From positions 1 to 10,796 of the forward strand of contig JADGHY010000052.1 of NCBI GenBank assembly GCA_019683625.1: a stretch of DNA of 10,796 nt. The letters run 5' to 3'. This DNA comes from Thermoflavifilum sp. (GTDB taxonomy: Bacteria > Bacteroidota > Bacteroidia > Chitinophagales > Chitinophagaceae). The translations under genes and the position numbers were made by a program. Under the pieces are notes generated by a model. That model ran no database searches and was not told the DNA's origin. It worked only from the letters and a program-made list of their open reading frames with translations. Positions 1 through 6,219 of the stretch are shown in pieces (positions within the stretch are counted from its first letter, which is position 1; every line of letters starts with the position of its first letter).

Positions 1-575
1 AACAAGGAGAACAGCATTACGATATTATTTCTGCTTTTATCAAATCTATCCGGGGCAGCGACCCCAATGCTGCGGTATATTGGCTGGCACGTATGATTGC
101 CGGAGGAGAGGATGTACAATTTATCGCCCGCCGAATGGTGATTTTAGCTGCAGAAGATATTGGCAATGCCAATCCGAATGCGCTGCTGCTGGCCACCAGC
201 ACCTTTCAGGCGGTAAGTGTCATTGGCTATCCCGAAGCCAGTCTCATCCTCTCCCAATGCGCCATCTACCTGGCTTGCTCTCCCAAAAGCAATGCAGCCT
301 ACGAAGCTATTCAGCAGGCGCTGGATGCTGTGGATCAATATGGCCCACTACCCGTGCCGCTGCACCTGCGCAATGCGCCTACCGGACTCATGCGCAAGCT
401 CCATTACGGCGAAGGCTATCAGTATGCCCATCATTTTACCGATCATTTTGTGGATCAGGAATATTTACCCGACCCGCTTAAAGGCAAACGCTTTTACACG
501 CCAGGACCTAATCCTCGTGAACAGGAACTGCGCAAGCAATTGCAGCACTGGTGGAAGGAAAAGTATGGATATTAA
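1..575 (+). CDS. rarA: Replication-associated recombination protein A (RarA/MgsA), 3' part only
   Basis: The reading frame is open from the left edge (first full codon at base 3), so the start and the AAA+ ATPase core lie outside the window. The visible 190 residues begin QGEQHYDIISAFIKSIRGSD and continue through DPNAAVYWLARMIAGGED and RRMVILAAEDIGNANP. These are hallmark segments of the C-terminal helical and tetramerisation region of the RarA/MgsA/WRNIP1 family. The later NAPTGLMRKLHYGEGYQYAH and YLPDPLKGKRFY segments are also typical, and the protein ends normally. Family members act in the cytoplasm on stalled replication forks, interacting with SSB and DNA ends. No Walker motifs are visible here because of the truncation. 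A hairpin with a T-rich tail follows 24 bp after the stop, so this is probably the end of its transcript. The family assignment is secure; the function comes from family knowledge. Confidence 0.95.
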   Translation, partial: QGEQHYDIISAFIKSIRGSDPNAAVYWLARMIAGGEDVQFIARRMVILAAEDIGNANPNALLLATSTFQAVSVIGYPEASLILSQCAIYLACSPKSNAAYEAIQQALDAVDQYGPLPVPLHLRNAPTGLMRKLHYGEGYQYAHHFTDHFVDQEYLPDPLKGKRFYTPGPNPREQELRKQLQHWWKEKYGY

Positions 576-599
576 CAAACGATTAAGCCCTCAAAGGCT

Positions 600-632
600 C
601 AGAAACGCAGGATTTCTGTAAATTTATTTTTC
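600..632 (+). terminator. Possible intrinsic terminator after rarA
   Basis: A perfect 6-bp stem (CAGAAA at 600-605, TTTCTG at 613-618) with a 7-nt loop is followed by a T-rich run ending TTATTTTT. It lies 24 bp after the rarA stop and 17 bp before the next start. The stem is AT-rich and short, so the terminator call is moderate. Confidence 0.4.
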
Positions 633-648
633 CTAAAATCTTTGAACC

Positions 649-1173
649 ATGTACAGGAAATCCGCATGCGTGGGAATCATTTTGCTGGGATGGGTGATGG
701 CCATGAGTCGCTGTACACACCCTGAGCAAACCCAACTCCAGGCTCTCCGGCAACAGGTGCAAAAGCTGCAAGATACGCTGGCATTCATTCGTGCGCATTA
801 CAAGCCAGGACTGGGAGAGCTGATGACTACCATCCAATACAACCATGGCAAACTCTGGTTTGCAGGCATAAAACACAATTGGCCCCTGGCTTCCTTTGAG
901 ATCGGCGAAATTCGGGAAACCGCACAGACGGCCCAGGAAATTGAGACCGACAGGCCGGAAGTAAAAGATATTCCCATGCTTTATCCTGCTTTGGACAGTG
1001 TACAAGCCGCCGTACAAGCTCAGGACGAGGCCCGCTTCAAAAAAGCCTTTAGCTTTTTAACCACAACCTGCAACAACTGCCATAAAGCCAATCATTTTGC
1101 CTTTAACATCATTGCCATTCCCACGGCACCTCCGGCCACCAACCAACAATATGGCCCATCCAGTTCCCAATAA
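649..1173 (+). CDS. Exported c-type haem protein, cytochrome c'-like (hypothetical)
   Basis: This 174-residue protein begins with a basic N-terminus and a hydrophobic stretch (residues 5-20), then Cys22 in the context AMSRC. That suggests export, possibly as a lipoprotein, although Arg at -1 is a poor lipobox residue. The mature part is rich in predicted helix: residues 27-50 are heptad-like, and further amphipathic helices follow. Near the C-terminus is a CNNCH haem-attachment motif (Cys141, Cys144, His145) followed by KANH. A single CxxCH close to the C-terminus of a helical protein is the arrangement of cytochrome c', which binds NO or O2 at five-coordinate haem, but overall similarity cannot be judged by eye. 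The next gene encodes a truncated haemoglobin, so the pair may share a gas or redox role (inference). A different periplasmic electron-transfer or haem-sensing function is equally possible. Confidence 0.7.
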   Translation: MYRKSACVGIILLGWVMAMSRCTHPEQTQLQALRQQVQKLQDTLAFIRAHYKPGLGELMTTIQYNHGKLWFAGIKHNWPLASFEIGEIRETAQTAQEIETDRPEVKDIPMLYPALDSVQAAVQAQDEARFKKAFSFLTTTCNNCHKANHFAFNIIAIPTAPPATNQQYGPSSSQ

Positions 1174-1180
1174 GGAAGCG

Positions 1181-1188
1181 TAGCTTTG
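1181..1188 (+). promoter_or_regulatory. Bacteroidetes-type -7 box upstream of the globin gene
   Basis: TAGCTTTG matches the Bacteroidetes -7 consensus TAnnTTTG exactly. It sits in the 40-bp gap before the globin start, giving a predicted short leader of about 20 nt. No convincing TTG-type -33 element is visible at the usual distance, so this is a candidate only. Confidence 0.4.
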
Positions 1189-1213
1189 TGATTCACTTAA
1201 ATGGATTTGCCTT

Positions 1214-1618
1214 GTGAAAAAACCCATAGCTACACGCGCAGATGTCGAAGCACTCGTAAATCTGTTTTACGATCGGGTAAAGGCAGATGAAGTGCTGGGG
1301 CCCATTTTTCAGGATGTGGCTCGGGTAAATTGGAATAAGCATTTGCCCATCATGTATGATTTTTGGTGCAGCATTTTGCTGGACGAAGATGTGTACCATC
1401 GCAATGCTATGATTCCGCATCTGGAGCTCAACAAGCGTTATCCTTTGCAGGAGGCTCATTTTCAGCGATGGCTGCAGTTGTTTGATGAAACGATAAATAA
1501 CCATTTTGAAGGAGAGAAAGCAGCATTGGCCAAGCTTAGGGCACATTCCATTGCCGGCGTCATGCGCACAAAATTGGGTTTACTCAAGCAAATTCAAACC
1601 ACAAATAAACGAACATGA
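1214..1618 (+). CDS. Group III truncated haemoglobin
   Basis: This 134-residue protein is the size of a single 2-on-2 globin domain. Its sequence fits the group III (Ctb-like) family: VNLFYDRVKADEVLGPIF at the A/B helices, the HLPIMYDFW segment, and PLQEAHFQRWLQLFDETI later. By comparison with Campylobacter Ctb, Tyr19 is the likely B10 residue, His43 the likely E7, His69 (in MIPHLEL) the likely proximal F8 ligand and Trp86 the likely G8; these assignments are made by eye. Group III globins are cytoplasmic haem proteins linked to oxygen or NO handling, often with unclear physiology. The start is GTG at 1214; an upstream ATG at 1201 is in another frame. The stop overlaps the next gene's ATG as ATGA, implying translational coupling. 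A CxxCH haem protein lies immediately upstream. Confidence 0.9.
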   Translation: MKKPIATRADVEALVNLFYDRVKADEVLGPIFQDVARVNWNKHLPIMYDFWCSILLDEDVYHRNAMIPHLELNKRYPLQEAHFQRWLQLFDETINNHFEGEKAALAKLRAHSIAGVMRTKLGLLKQIQTTNKRT

Positions 1619-3024
1619 GGTGCTTTAAGCTTGGAAAATTGCTTGTATGGCTGCCTTTGCTGTGGATGCAACCCCGACTGGCCCTTAGTCAGAACCGCCT
1701 GCCGGCGGGTCAGGCCCGCCTATCGGCGAGGCTGGCCTTCCCCGCGCGAGATACGGTGGTGGAAAGCCTCGTACAAGCCGTGTCGGCCGATAGCCTGAGG
1801 GCTTATGTGCATACCCTGGTGGGTTTTGGCACACGCCATACCCTGAGCACGGAAACCGATCCGCATCGCGGCATCGGTGCGGCACGCCGTTGGCTGATGG
1901 ATCGCCTGAACACTTACAGCAAGCGGGGCGGGGGCCGTCTTTTGGTGGAAGAAGACCGCTGGATCTTACAGCCCGATGGCAGCAGGGTGCCCTTTGCGCA
2001 TCCCATAGCCAATATCATAGCCACCCTGCCGGGTACCGACACAGCCGATCATCGTATCTTTATGGCCAGCGCACATTTGGATAGCCGGCGCAGCAACGTG
2101 CTTGATTCCATCGGGGACGCACCCGGAGCTAACGACGATGGAAGCGGGGTGGCCGCCTTGCTTGAAATAGCCCGTATCATCGCCGGTCAACATTTCCCGG
2201 CTACGATTAAACTGGTATTTTTTAGTGGTGAAGAACAAGGCCTCTATGGATCACGTCACCTGGCCGAACGAGCCGCTCAGGAAGGATGGCCTATTGCTGC
2301 CTTGTTAAACAACGACATCATTGGCCAATCTACCGCAAGCGAAACCCTTCAACAAGATAACACCCGAATAAGGGTATTCAGCGAAACCATTCCCGCCGCC
2401 GAAACACCGCAACAGGCCAGGATGCGGAAGCTTACCAACGGCGACAACGATAGTCCATCACGTGAACTTGCCCGCTACATCCATGATGTGGCCAAGGCAT
2501 ACATCCCCAATTTGACGGTAGAACTGATTTATCGGCCCGACCGTTTTTTGCGGGGCGGAGATCATTTACCCTTCCAGCAAAAAGGATATACCGCCGTGCG
2601 CCTTACAGAATATTATGAGAATTTTACCCATCAACATCAGGATATCCGCACCGAGGATGGCATTACCTATGGCGATCTTCCACAATTTATGGATTTTGAA
2701 TACTTGCGCAAAAACGCCGCCCTTAATTTGGCCACGCTGGTTAACCTGGCAAAGGCACCCGATCAACCTGCTCATGCCTGGCTGAGTGCGGGAGAGCTGG
2801 GCAATCGCACCACACTCCACTGGTCAGCTCCGGCTCACGGCCAATACGTGGTGTATCGCATTCTGATGCGGGATACCGATGAGCCTCTCTGGCAAAGGGA
2901 ATTTTTCACCACCGATACCACCATAACCTTGCCTTATTCCAAGGATAATGTGTTTTTTGCGGTACAGGCCATTGGCCCAGACGGTAACCCGAGCTTACCC
3001 GTTTTCCCAGCCGTTGGCCGGTAA
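1615..3024 (+). CDS. Secreted M28-family zinc aminopeptidase
   Basis: The 469-residue protein has a signal peptide (about residues 1-25, hydrophobic core LLVWLPLLW, then LALSQ), so it is exported. The catalytic domain (about 60-380) carries all M28 metal and catalytic residues in order: His154 and Asp156 in AHLDSR, the bridging Asp174 in PGANDDGSG, catalytic Glu206 and metal-binding Glu207 in FSGEEQGLYGS, Asp234 in NNDIIG, and His317 in GGDHLPF. This predicts a di-zinc exopeptidase that removes N-terminal residues from peptides in the periplasm or outside the cell. Residues about 385-469 resemble a C-terminal beta-sandwich of fibronectin type III style, tentatively. Residues 28-41 (RLPAGQA then RLSARLA) are two tandem heptapeptides encoded by a 21-bp palindromic repeat inserted between signal peptide and enzyme. 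Its ATG overlaps the globin stop by 4 bp. Base composition is clearly more GC-rich than in the genes at 4460-6200. Confidence 0.92.
   Translation: MRCFKLGKLLVWLPLLWMQPRLALSQNRLPAGQARLSARLAFPARDTVVESLVQAVSADSLRAYVHTLVGFGTRHTLSTETDPHRGIGAARRWLMDRLNTYSKRGGGRLLVEEDRWILQPDGSRVPFAHPIANIIATLPGTDTADHRIFMASAHLDSRRSNVLDSIGDAPGANDDGSGVAALLEIARIIAGQHFPATIKLVFFSGEEQGLYGSRHLAERAAQEGWPIAALLNNDIIGQSTASETLQQDNTRIRVFSETIPAAETPQQARMRKLTNGDNDSPSRELARYIHDVAKAYIPNLTVELIYRPDRFLRGGDHLPFQQKGYTAVRLTEYYENFTHQHQDIRTEDGITYGDLPQFMDFEYLRKNAALNLATLVNLAKAPDQPAHAWLSAGELGNRTTLHWSAPAHGQYVVYRILMRDTDEPLWQREFFTTDTTITLPYSKDNVFFAVQAIGPDGNPSLPVFPAVGR
1695..1736 (+). repeat. Two tandem copies of a 21-bp palindromic repeat inside the M28 peptidase gene
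   Basis: Unit A (1695-1715) and unit B (1716-1736) are identical at 16 of 21 positions; both begin CCGCCT and contain CGGCG at the same place. Between them, GGCGGG at 1704-1709 and CCCGCC at 1715-1720 form a perfect 6-bp stem with a 5-nt loop. Unit A is identical at 18 of 21 positions to a copy in uvrA at 7958-7978. The 21-bp length keeps the frame and adds seven residues per unit. Confidence 0.75.
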
Positions 3025-3078
3025 GCAAATTTTTCTTGCCATATTGTTATACGGGCAGGGAGCTAAGCAGTTGCAGAG

Positions 3079-3969
3079 ATGAAAAAGGTTTTAATCCTCA
3101 CGATTATAGGATGGGTGAGCTTGAGGCAGCTACCTAAGGTCTATGCCCAGCCTGTGCCGCTGCGGTTGCAACCCGATGGCTCCACTTATCTCGTCCATCT
3201 GTTGAATGCCAGCATGTGGGATAAACTTTTTCCGAACCGATATGGCAAAGCCCATTTGGGGCCCAATGCAGCCGATTCCGGCAAAAAAGATTTTTATACT
3301 TTTTCGGCCTTTGTGGCCGCTGCGCGCAAGTTTCCCAACTTTCTGGGGCAGGGCAATGCTGTTACCCGGCGCAGGGAATTGGCCGCATTTCTGGCTCATG
3401 TGGCCCAGGAAACATCGGGCGGCTGGGATCAGGCACCGGGAGGATACCTGAAATGGGGCTTGTATTTCACTGAGGAGCAAGGTTGCATGCAGGGATGTCT
3501 GCAATATAGTGTTGCCAATGCCATCTATCCGCCGGTGCCCGGTGTGTCGTATCATGGGCGAGGGCCTTTGCAGATAAGCTATAATTATCTGTATGGCATG
3601 TTCAGCGAGGCCTGGTATGGTAGCAAAGACAGCCTCTTGCTGCATCCCGAGCGATTGTCACAGGATGCAGTGCTGGCCTTTGCTTCGGCCATTTGGTTTT
3701 GGATGACATCCATTGCCAACAAACCTTCCTGCCATGCCGTGATGACGGGGCAATGGACGCCCTCTGCTGCCGACAGTGCCGCCGGTCGTTTACCCGGTTT
3801 TGGCACTACCCTGAACATTATCAATGGAGGCGTGGAATGTGGGCATCCTCCGTCAACAGAAACCTTGCATCGCTATGCTTTTTATCAATACTTCTGCAGC
3901 AAACTCCATGTGAGTCCCGGAGATAACGTCAGCTGCACTTATCAGCAACCCTTTTCTAATCATCCATAA
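3079..3969 (+). CDS. Secreted GH19 family chitinase-like glycoside hydrolase
   Basis: The 296-residue protein starts with a signal peptide (MKKVLILTIIGWVSL to about VYAQ), so it is exported. The rest matches the GH19 fold: FYTFSAFVAAARKFPNF (72-88), RRRELAAFLAHVAQETSGGW (97-116), WGLYFTEEQ, SYHGRGPLQISYNYLYG and a C-terminal TLNIINGGVECG. Glu111 in AQETSGG matches the catalytic acid; Glu132 or Glu133 in YFTEEQ matches the second catalytic glutamate about 22 residues later. Mature-region cysteines (136, 140, 218, 254, 273, 286) could form disulphides. GH19 enzymes cut beta-1,4 links in chitin, and some bacterial members act on peptidoglycan instead; the sequence does not tell which. No separate chitin-binding domain is present. 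It follows the M28 peptidase by 54 bp and precedes an acyltransferase by 1 bp, so it is probably in one transcript with them. Confidence 0.88.
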   Translation: MKKVLILTIIGWVSLRQLPKVYAQPVPLRLQPDGSTYLVHLLNASMWDKLFPNRYGKAHLGPNAADSGKKDFYTFSAFVAAARKFPNFLGQGNAVTRRRELAAFLAHVAQETSGGWDQAPGGYLKWGLYFTEEQGCMQGCLQYSVANAIYPPVPGVSYHGRGPLQISYNYLYGMFSEAWYGSKDSLLLHPERLSQDAVLAFASAIWFWMTSIANKPSCHAVMTGQWTPSAADSAAGRLPGFGTTLNIINGGVECGHPPSTETLHRYAFYQYFCSKLHVSPGDNVSCTYQQPFSNHP

Positions 3970-3970
3970 C

Positions 3971-4453
3971 ATGATGGCATCGTCTTCCCTGGCGGATATC
4001 CTGTTTCATTGCCGATCTTTTGATCAACTCAGTCCCGCAGCATTGTATGCGATCTGGCAATTGCGCAATCAGGTGTTTATTGTGGAACAACAATGTGCTT
4101 ACCTGGACGCCGATGATAAAGATCAGCAAGCTTATCATCTCATGGGTTATGTAGCCACCGAAAATCGCTTGATTGCCTACACCAGGTTATTGCCACCAGG
4201 CAGTCGTTTCCAGGAAATGTCTATCGGCAGGGTGGTGGTGCACCCCGATTATCGCAGCAAGGGATTAGGCACCCTGTTGATGCAAAAAAGCATAGCAACC
4301 ATTCAGCTTCTCTATGGTGAGGGCCCTATCCGCATCGGTGCCCAGCAGTATCTGGAAAGTTTTTATCAGTCTCTCGGGTTTGTAACTTGTAGTGCCACTT
4401 ATCTGGAAGATGGCATTCCGCATGTGGAAATGATTTGGCATCCACCAAATTGA
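3971..4453 (+). CDS. elaA: ElaA-type GNAT N-acyltransferase
   Basis: The 160-residue cytoplasmic protein shows the ElaA subgroup pattern: LYAIWQLRNQVFIVEQQCAY (25-44), YLDADDKDQQAYHL (44-57), then IGRVVVHPDYRSKGLGTLLM. The acetyl-CoA pyrophosphate-binding loop is RSKGLG (95-100), and the terminal LESFYQSLGF (128-137) is the usual GNAT beta6-alpha segment. The family transfers an acetyl group from acetyl-CoA to an amine, but the physiological substrate of ElaA is unknown. ATG at 3971 and ATG at 3974 are both possible; the first lies one base after the GH19 stop, so translation is probably coupled. The stop at 4451-4453 runs into the left arm of a long inverted repeat, which may mark the end of this transcript. 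Confidence 0.9.
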   Translation: MMASSSLADILFHCRSFDQLSPAALYAIWQLRNQVFIVEQQCAYLDADDKDQQAYHLMGYVATENRLIAYTRLLPPGSRFQEMSIGRVVVHPDYRSKGLGTLLMQKSIATIQLLYGEGPIRIGAQQYLESFYQSLGFVTCSATYLEDGIPHVEMIWHPPN

Positions 4454-4503
4454 TGGTAAATATAGCATTTGGAAAATGCGATAAAATGCTGTTTATTTAC
4501 CAT
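4453..4503 (+). promoter_or_regulatory. Long inverted repeat with an alternative inner hairpin between elaA and the next gene
   Basis: The left arm (4453-4470) and right arm (4484-4503) pair as 10 bp plus 7 bp with a small internal loop (one base against three) and a 13-nt terminal loop. The outer part is ATGGTAAATA against TATTTACCAT. The inner GCATTT (4465-4470) can instead pair with AAATGC at 4474-4479 in a 3-nt-loop hairpin, so the two folds exclude each other. There is no T-run after the right arm. It could be a terminator for elaA, an attenuator for the downstream gene, or an operator; the sequence does not decide. Confidence 0.55.
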
Positions 4504-4522
4504 CGTCTTTAACGCATTGCAT

Positions 4523-4960
4523 ATGGAAAATTCAGCCTCAGCGCAACCATCGCTTCAGATAGAAGAAGCAGCTATTGTAGCATTAAAACAAGCAGCTTCA
4601 TGGGCCAGGTTCATTGCCATCGTGGGTTTTGTCTTCGTGGGATTATTGGTGTTGTGTGCTATCGCCGCAGTGATGGCTACTAATTTCATCAATACCTTTT
4701 ATGGATTTTCTGTGGGCCCGCTCATAGGGTTGTATTATCTTTTCATTGCTTGCATTTATTTTATCCCGACACGATGGTTGTATTTATTTTCCTTGAAAAC
4801 CCAGAAAGCCATTCAGGGAAAACAAATGCATGAACTCACGCATTCGTTCAGCCATCTGAAATCTTATTTTGCATTTTTTGGTATCCTGCTTTTAATTGTG
4901 TTGTTACTAATTATCATCAGTATTATTGGTATATTGATTGGTGTGTCACTTCAGGGATGA
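4523..4960 (+). CDS. Small integral membrane protein, DUF5362-like
   Basis: From the ATG at 4523 this encodes 145 residues. The frame is open further upstream to a TTG at 4469, but that region lies within the inverted repeat, so the ATG is preferred. The N-terminus is polar (MENSASAQPSLQIEEAA), followed by three strongly hydrophobic segments at about 28-52, 66-90 and 115-141, separated by a basic loop around SLKTQKAIQGKQ. The layout, with an N-terminal ALKQAASWARFIAIVG helix and a C-terminal run of Ile and Leu, resembles the DUF5362 family of Bacteroidetes membrane proteins, a recollection that needs a profile search. No enzymatic motif is visible and no function can be given. Its AT-rich composition contrasts with the upstream peptidase gene. 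Its last 15 bp overlap the end of the convergent gene. Confidence 0.72.
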   Translation: MENSASAQPSLQIEEAAIVALKQAASWARFIAIVGFVFVGLLVLCAIAAVMATNFINTFYGFSVGPLIGLYYLFIACIYFIPTRWLYLFSLKTQKAIQGKQMHELTHSFSHLKSYFAFFGILLLIVLLLIIISIIGILIGVSLQG

Positions 4961-5701
4961 TGGTTTCTTATGAAAAATGTAGGCGGTTTGGAATAAAGGA
5001 ATCCGAAAGAATAGGGAATAGTTAAAATCAAAGGCTTGCCTGTTGCTTCCCTTGCCAAATCCGGGAATTACATAAGGTGGTACATTTGTTTTCCGTTCGG
5101 GATGATTGAGTAAGGTTCTGCCGCGGACAGACCATCCTAAATCAACATACTTCGCAATTTGAATTTTTAATCCGGCTACTATTTCCAGCCATAATCCCTG
5201 AACGGTTTGACGAGGGATGCTGCCATCCACGTTTCCCCAAATGGTATCGGTGATATGATAATGCTGAACGGTTTGCTGTAACACGGCATGCCCTAAGCGA
5301 AAACCAAAATAGGCTATATCGTGGCGATACGGGTTGGATTCGGAAGGTAAAATATTTTTATCTATTCCAATCCTGTAGAAATATCCATGGCTTTGGTATT
5401 GGAATAAGTCCGTTTTATCAATATGCATTTGGTGATACCCTAATTCTATTACACCATACCAGTTAGGGATAATCTGCATATCTGCTGAGGCCTCCACATC
5501 CCTTCTGCCGGGTTGCAGGAAGGGCATGGCTATTCGGCTAAGATCTAATCCTATACGAAGATCGTGTGCCACCATGATCACACTATCATGCCGGGCAATG
5601 ATTGCCGTGTCTTTTGCTGCTGTTACCGTATCGGTCTTTTGCTGAGCCAGCCCGGCCTGCACAATCCACAGGCTAATAAAACAAACGAATATGTTCTTCA
5701 T
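4946..5701 (-). CDS. Outer-membrane-type protein, DUF6048 family
   Basis: The 251-residue product starts with a clear signal peptide (MKNIFVCFISLWIVQAGLAQ), so it is exported. The mature part has a polar Thr/Asp-rich linker and then alternating polar and hydrophobic stretches rich in aromatic residues (WYGVIELGYHQM, SHGYFYRIGID, YFGFRLGHAVL, LWLEIVAGLKIQI, YVDLGWSVRGRTLL, NYSLFFRIPLF). This is the appearance of a small beta-barrel outer membrane protein. I recognise the layout as DUF6048, found in Bacteroidetes next to DUF6452 lipoproteins, as here; the biochemical role is unknown. Because the signal peptide starts at the first Met, the 29-bp overlap with the upstream lipoprotein gene appears genuine and suggests translational coupling. 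The 3' end overlaps the convergent membrane-protein gene by 15 bp. Confidence 0.8.
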   Translation of the reverse strand: MKNIFVCFISLWIVQAGLAQQKTDTVTAAKDTAIIARHDSVIMVAHDLRIGLDLSRIAMPFLQPGRRDVEASADMQIIPNWYGVIELGYHQMHIDKTDLFQYQSHGYFYRIGIDKNILPSESNPYRHDIAYFGFRLGHAVLQQTVQHYHITDTIWGNVDGSIPRQTVQGLWLEIVAGLKIQIAKYVDLGWSVRGRTLLNHPERKTNVPPYVIPGFGKGSNRQAFDFNYSLFFRIPLFQTAYIFHKKPSSLK

Positions 5702-6143
5702 GAATGTTGATCACCGATTTATTGACGATGGATGCAGAATCAATATGATGAGTGGTATACCGCATAGTATCAATGGCAAAAAAGGTTACAAAGCCACATC
5801 CGGGGGAAAGCAATTTTTGTTGACGAGCATAGTAAATCAAAATGGTGTCAGCGGTATTTGATGTATCCGGTTGAATGATGAATCCGCTTGAATCGGCTAA
5901 CTGATTGAGTGGAAGAGCAATGCTTTGCACAATACTGCTGTCTATCAGCAATACAGGTGGTTGATGCAGGGTTTTCACAAATGCAACAGATAAGGATGTA
6001 TCATGATATTGCGTGCTATCTATTTGATGATAAAACCCAATACCAAGTTTCACGTCTGTAGGTTCTTCACAAATATGAATATCCTGATTGCAGGCTGCAA
6101 TGATTGAAAGGAGACAAACCATTATCCACAGCCTGAGATGCAT
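5673..6143 (-). CDS. Lipoprotein, DUF6452 family
   Basis: From the ATG at 6143 this gives 156 residues beginning MHLRLWIMVCLLSIIAACNQ. This is a lipoprotein signal with lipobox IAAC and lipidated Cys18. An upstream in-frame TTG at 6200 would add 19 residues before the signal peptide and is unlikely to be used. After the lipobox come ICEEPTDVKLGIGFY, a central Ser/Thr-rich beta region, and the segment SPGCGFVTFFAIDTMRYTTHHIDS with SVINIHEEHIRLFY at the end. This pattern fits DUF6452, a Bacteroidetes lipoprotein family of unknown function. Cys25 and the Cys in PGCGF could form a disulphide. The gene overlaps the DUF6048 gene by 29 bp, so the lipoprotein and putative barrel are probably made together and may interact (inference). 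It lies 76 bp downstream of uvrA. Confidence 0.8.
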   Translation of the reverse strand: MHLRLWIMVCLLSIIAACNQDIHICEEPTDVKLGIGFYHQIDSTQYHDTSLSVAFVKTLHQPPVLLIDSSIVQSIALPLNQLADSSGFIIQPDTSNTADTILIYYARQQKLLSPGCGFVTFFAIDTMRYTTHHIDSASIVNKSVINIHEEHIRLFY

Positions 6144-6160
6144 GTAGTTTGTTGTTTTCG

Positions 6161-6168
6161 CGAAGATA
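6161..6168 (-). promoter_or_regulatory. Weak -7-like box upstream of the DUF6452 gene
   Basis: On the minus strand this reads TATCTTCG, seven of eight bases of TAnnTTTG, 17 bp upstream of the ATG. The same 8-mer occurs in the opposite orientation at 6203-6210, making an inverted pair with a 34-nt spacer. Read-through from uvrA is an alternative, because no terminator is evident in the 76-bp gap. Confidence 0.25.
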
Positions 6169-6219
6169 GGAGAAATGAATGGATTGCGTGTATCCAGCAA
6201 GATATCTTCGTTTGCCTGG

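Noticed and set aside
3019..3045. Hairpin after the M28 stop (GGTAAG/CTTGCC) as a terminator
   Set aside because: It is a short stem with a G-T pair, a 9-nt loop and no T-tract after it; the next gene is close and same-stranded, so a terminator is not supported.
4469..4522. TTG-initiated N-terminal extension of the DUF5362-like gene
   Set aside because: The extension lies within the inverted repeat and has no family-like content; the ATG at 4523 gives a natural polar N-terminus.
5502..5525. CTTCTGC...GCAGGAAG palindrome in the DUF6048 gene as another copy of the 21-bp repeat
   Set aside because: It shares only TGCCGG with the unit and does not align over the rest; it is explained by ordinary codons for FLQPGRR.
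6122..6130. Perfect DnaA box TTATCCACA, about 3.2 kb from dnaA
   Set aside because: It is a single copy within the DUF6452 coding sequence, with no cluster, AT-rich unwinding element or intergenic location. It is probably a coding coincidence (LWIM codons), not an origin.
6144..6200. TTG-initiated extension of the DUF6452 lipoprotein
   Set aside because: It would place 19 residues ahead of a clean lipoprotein signal; the ATG at 6143 starts directly at it.
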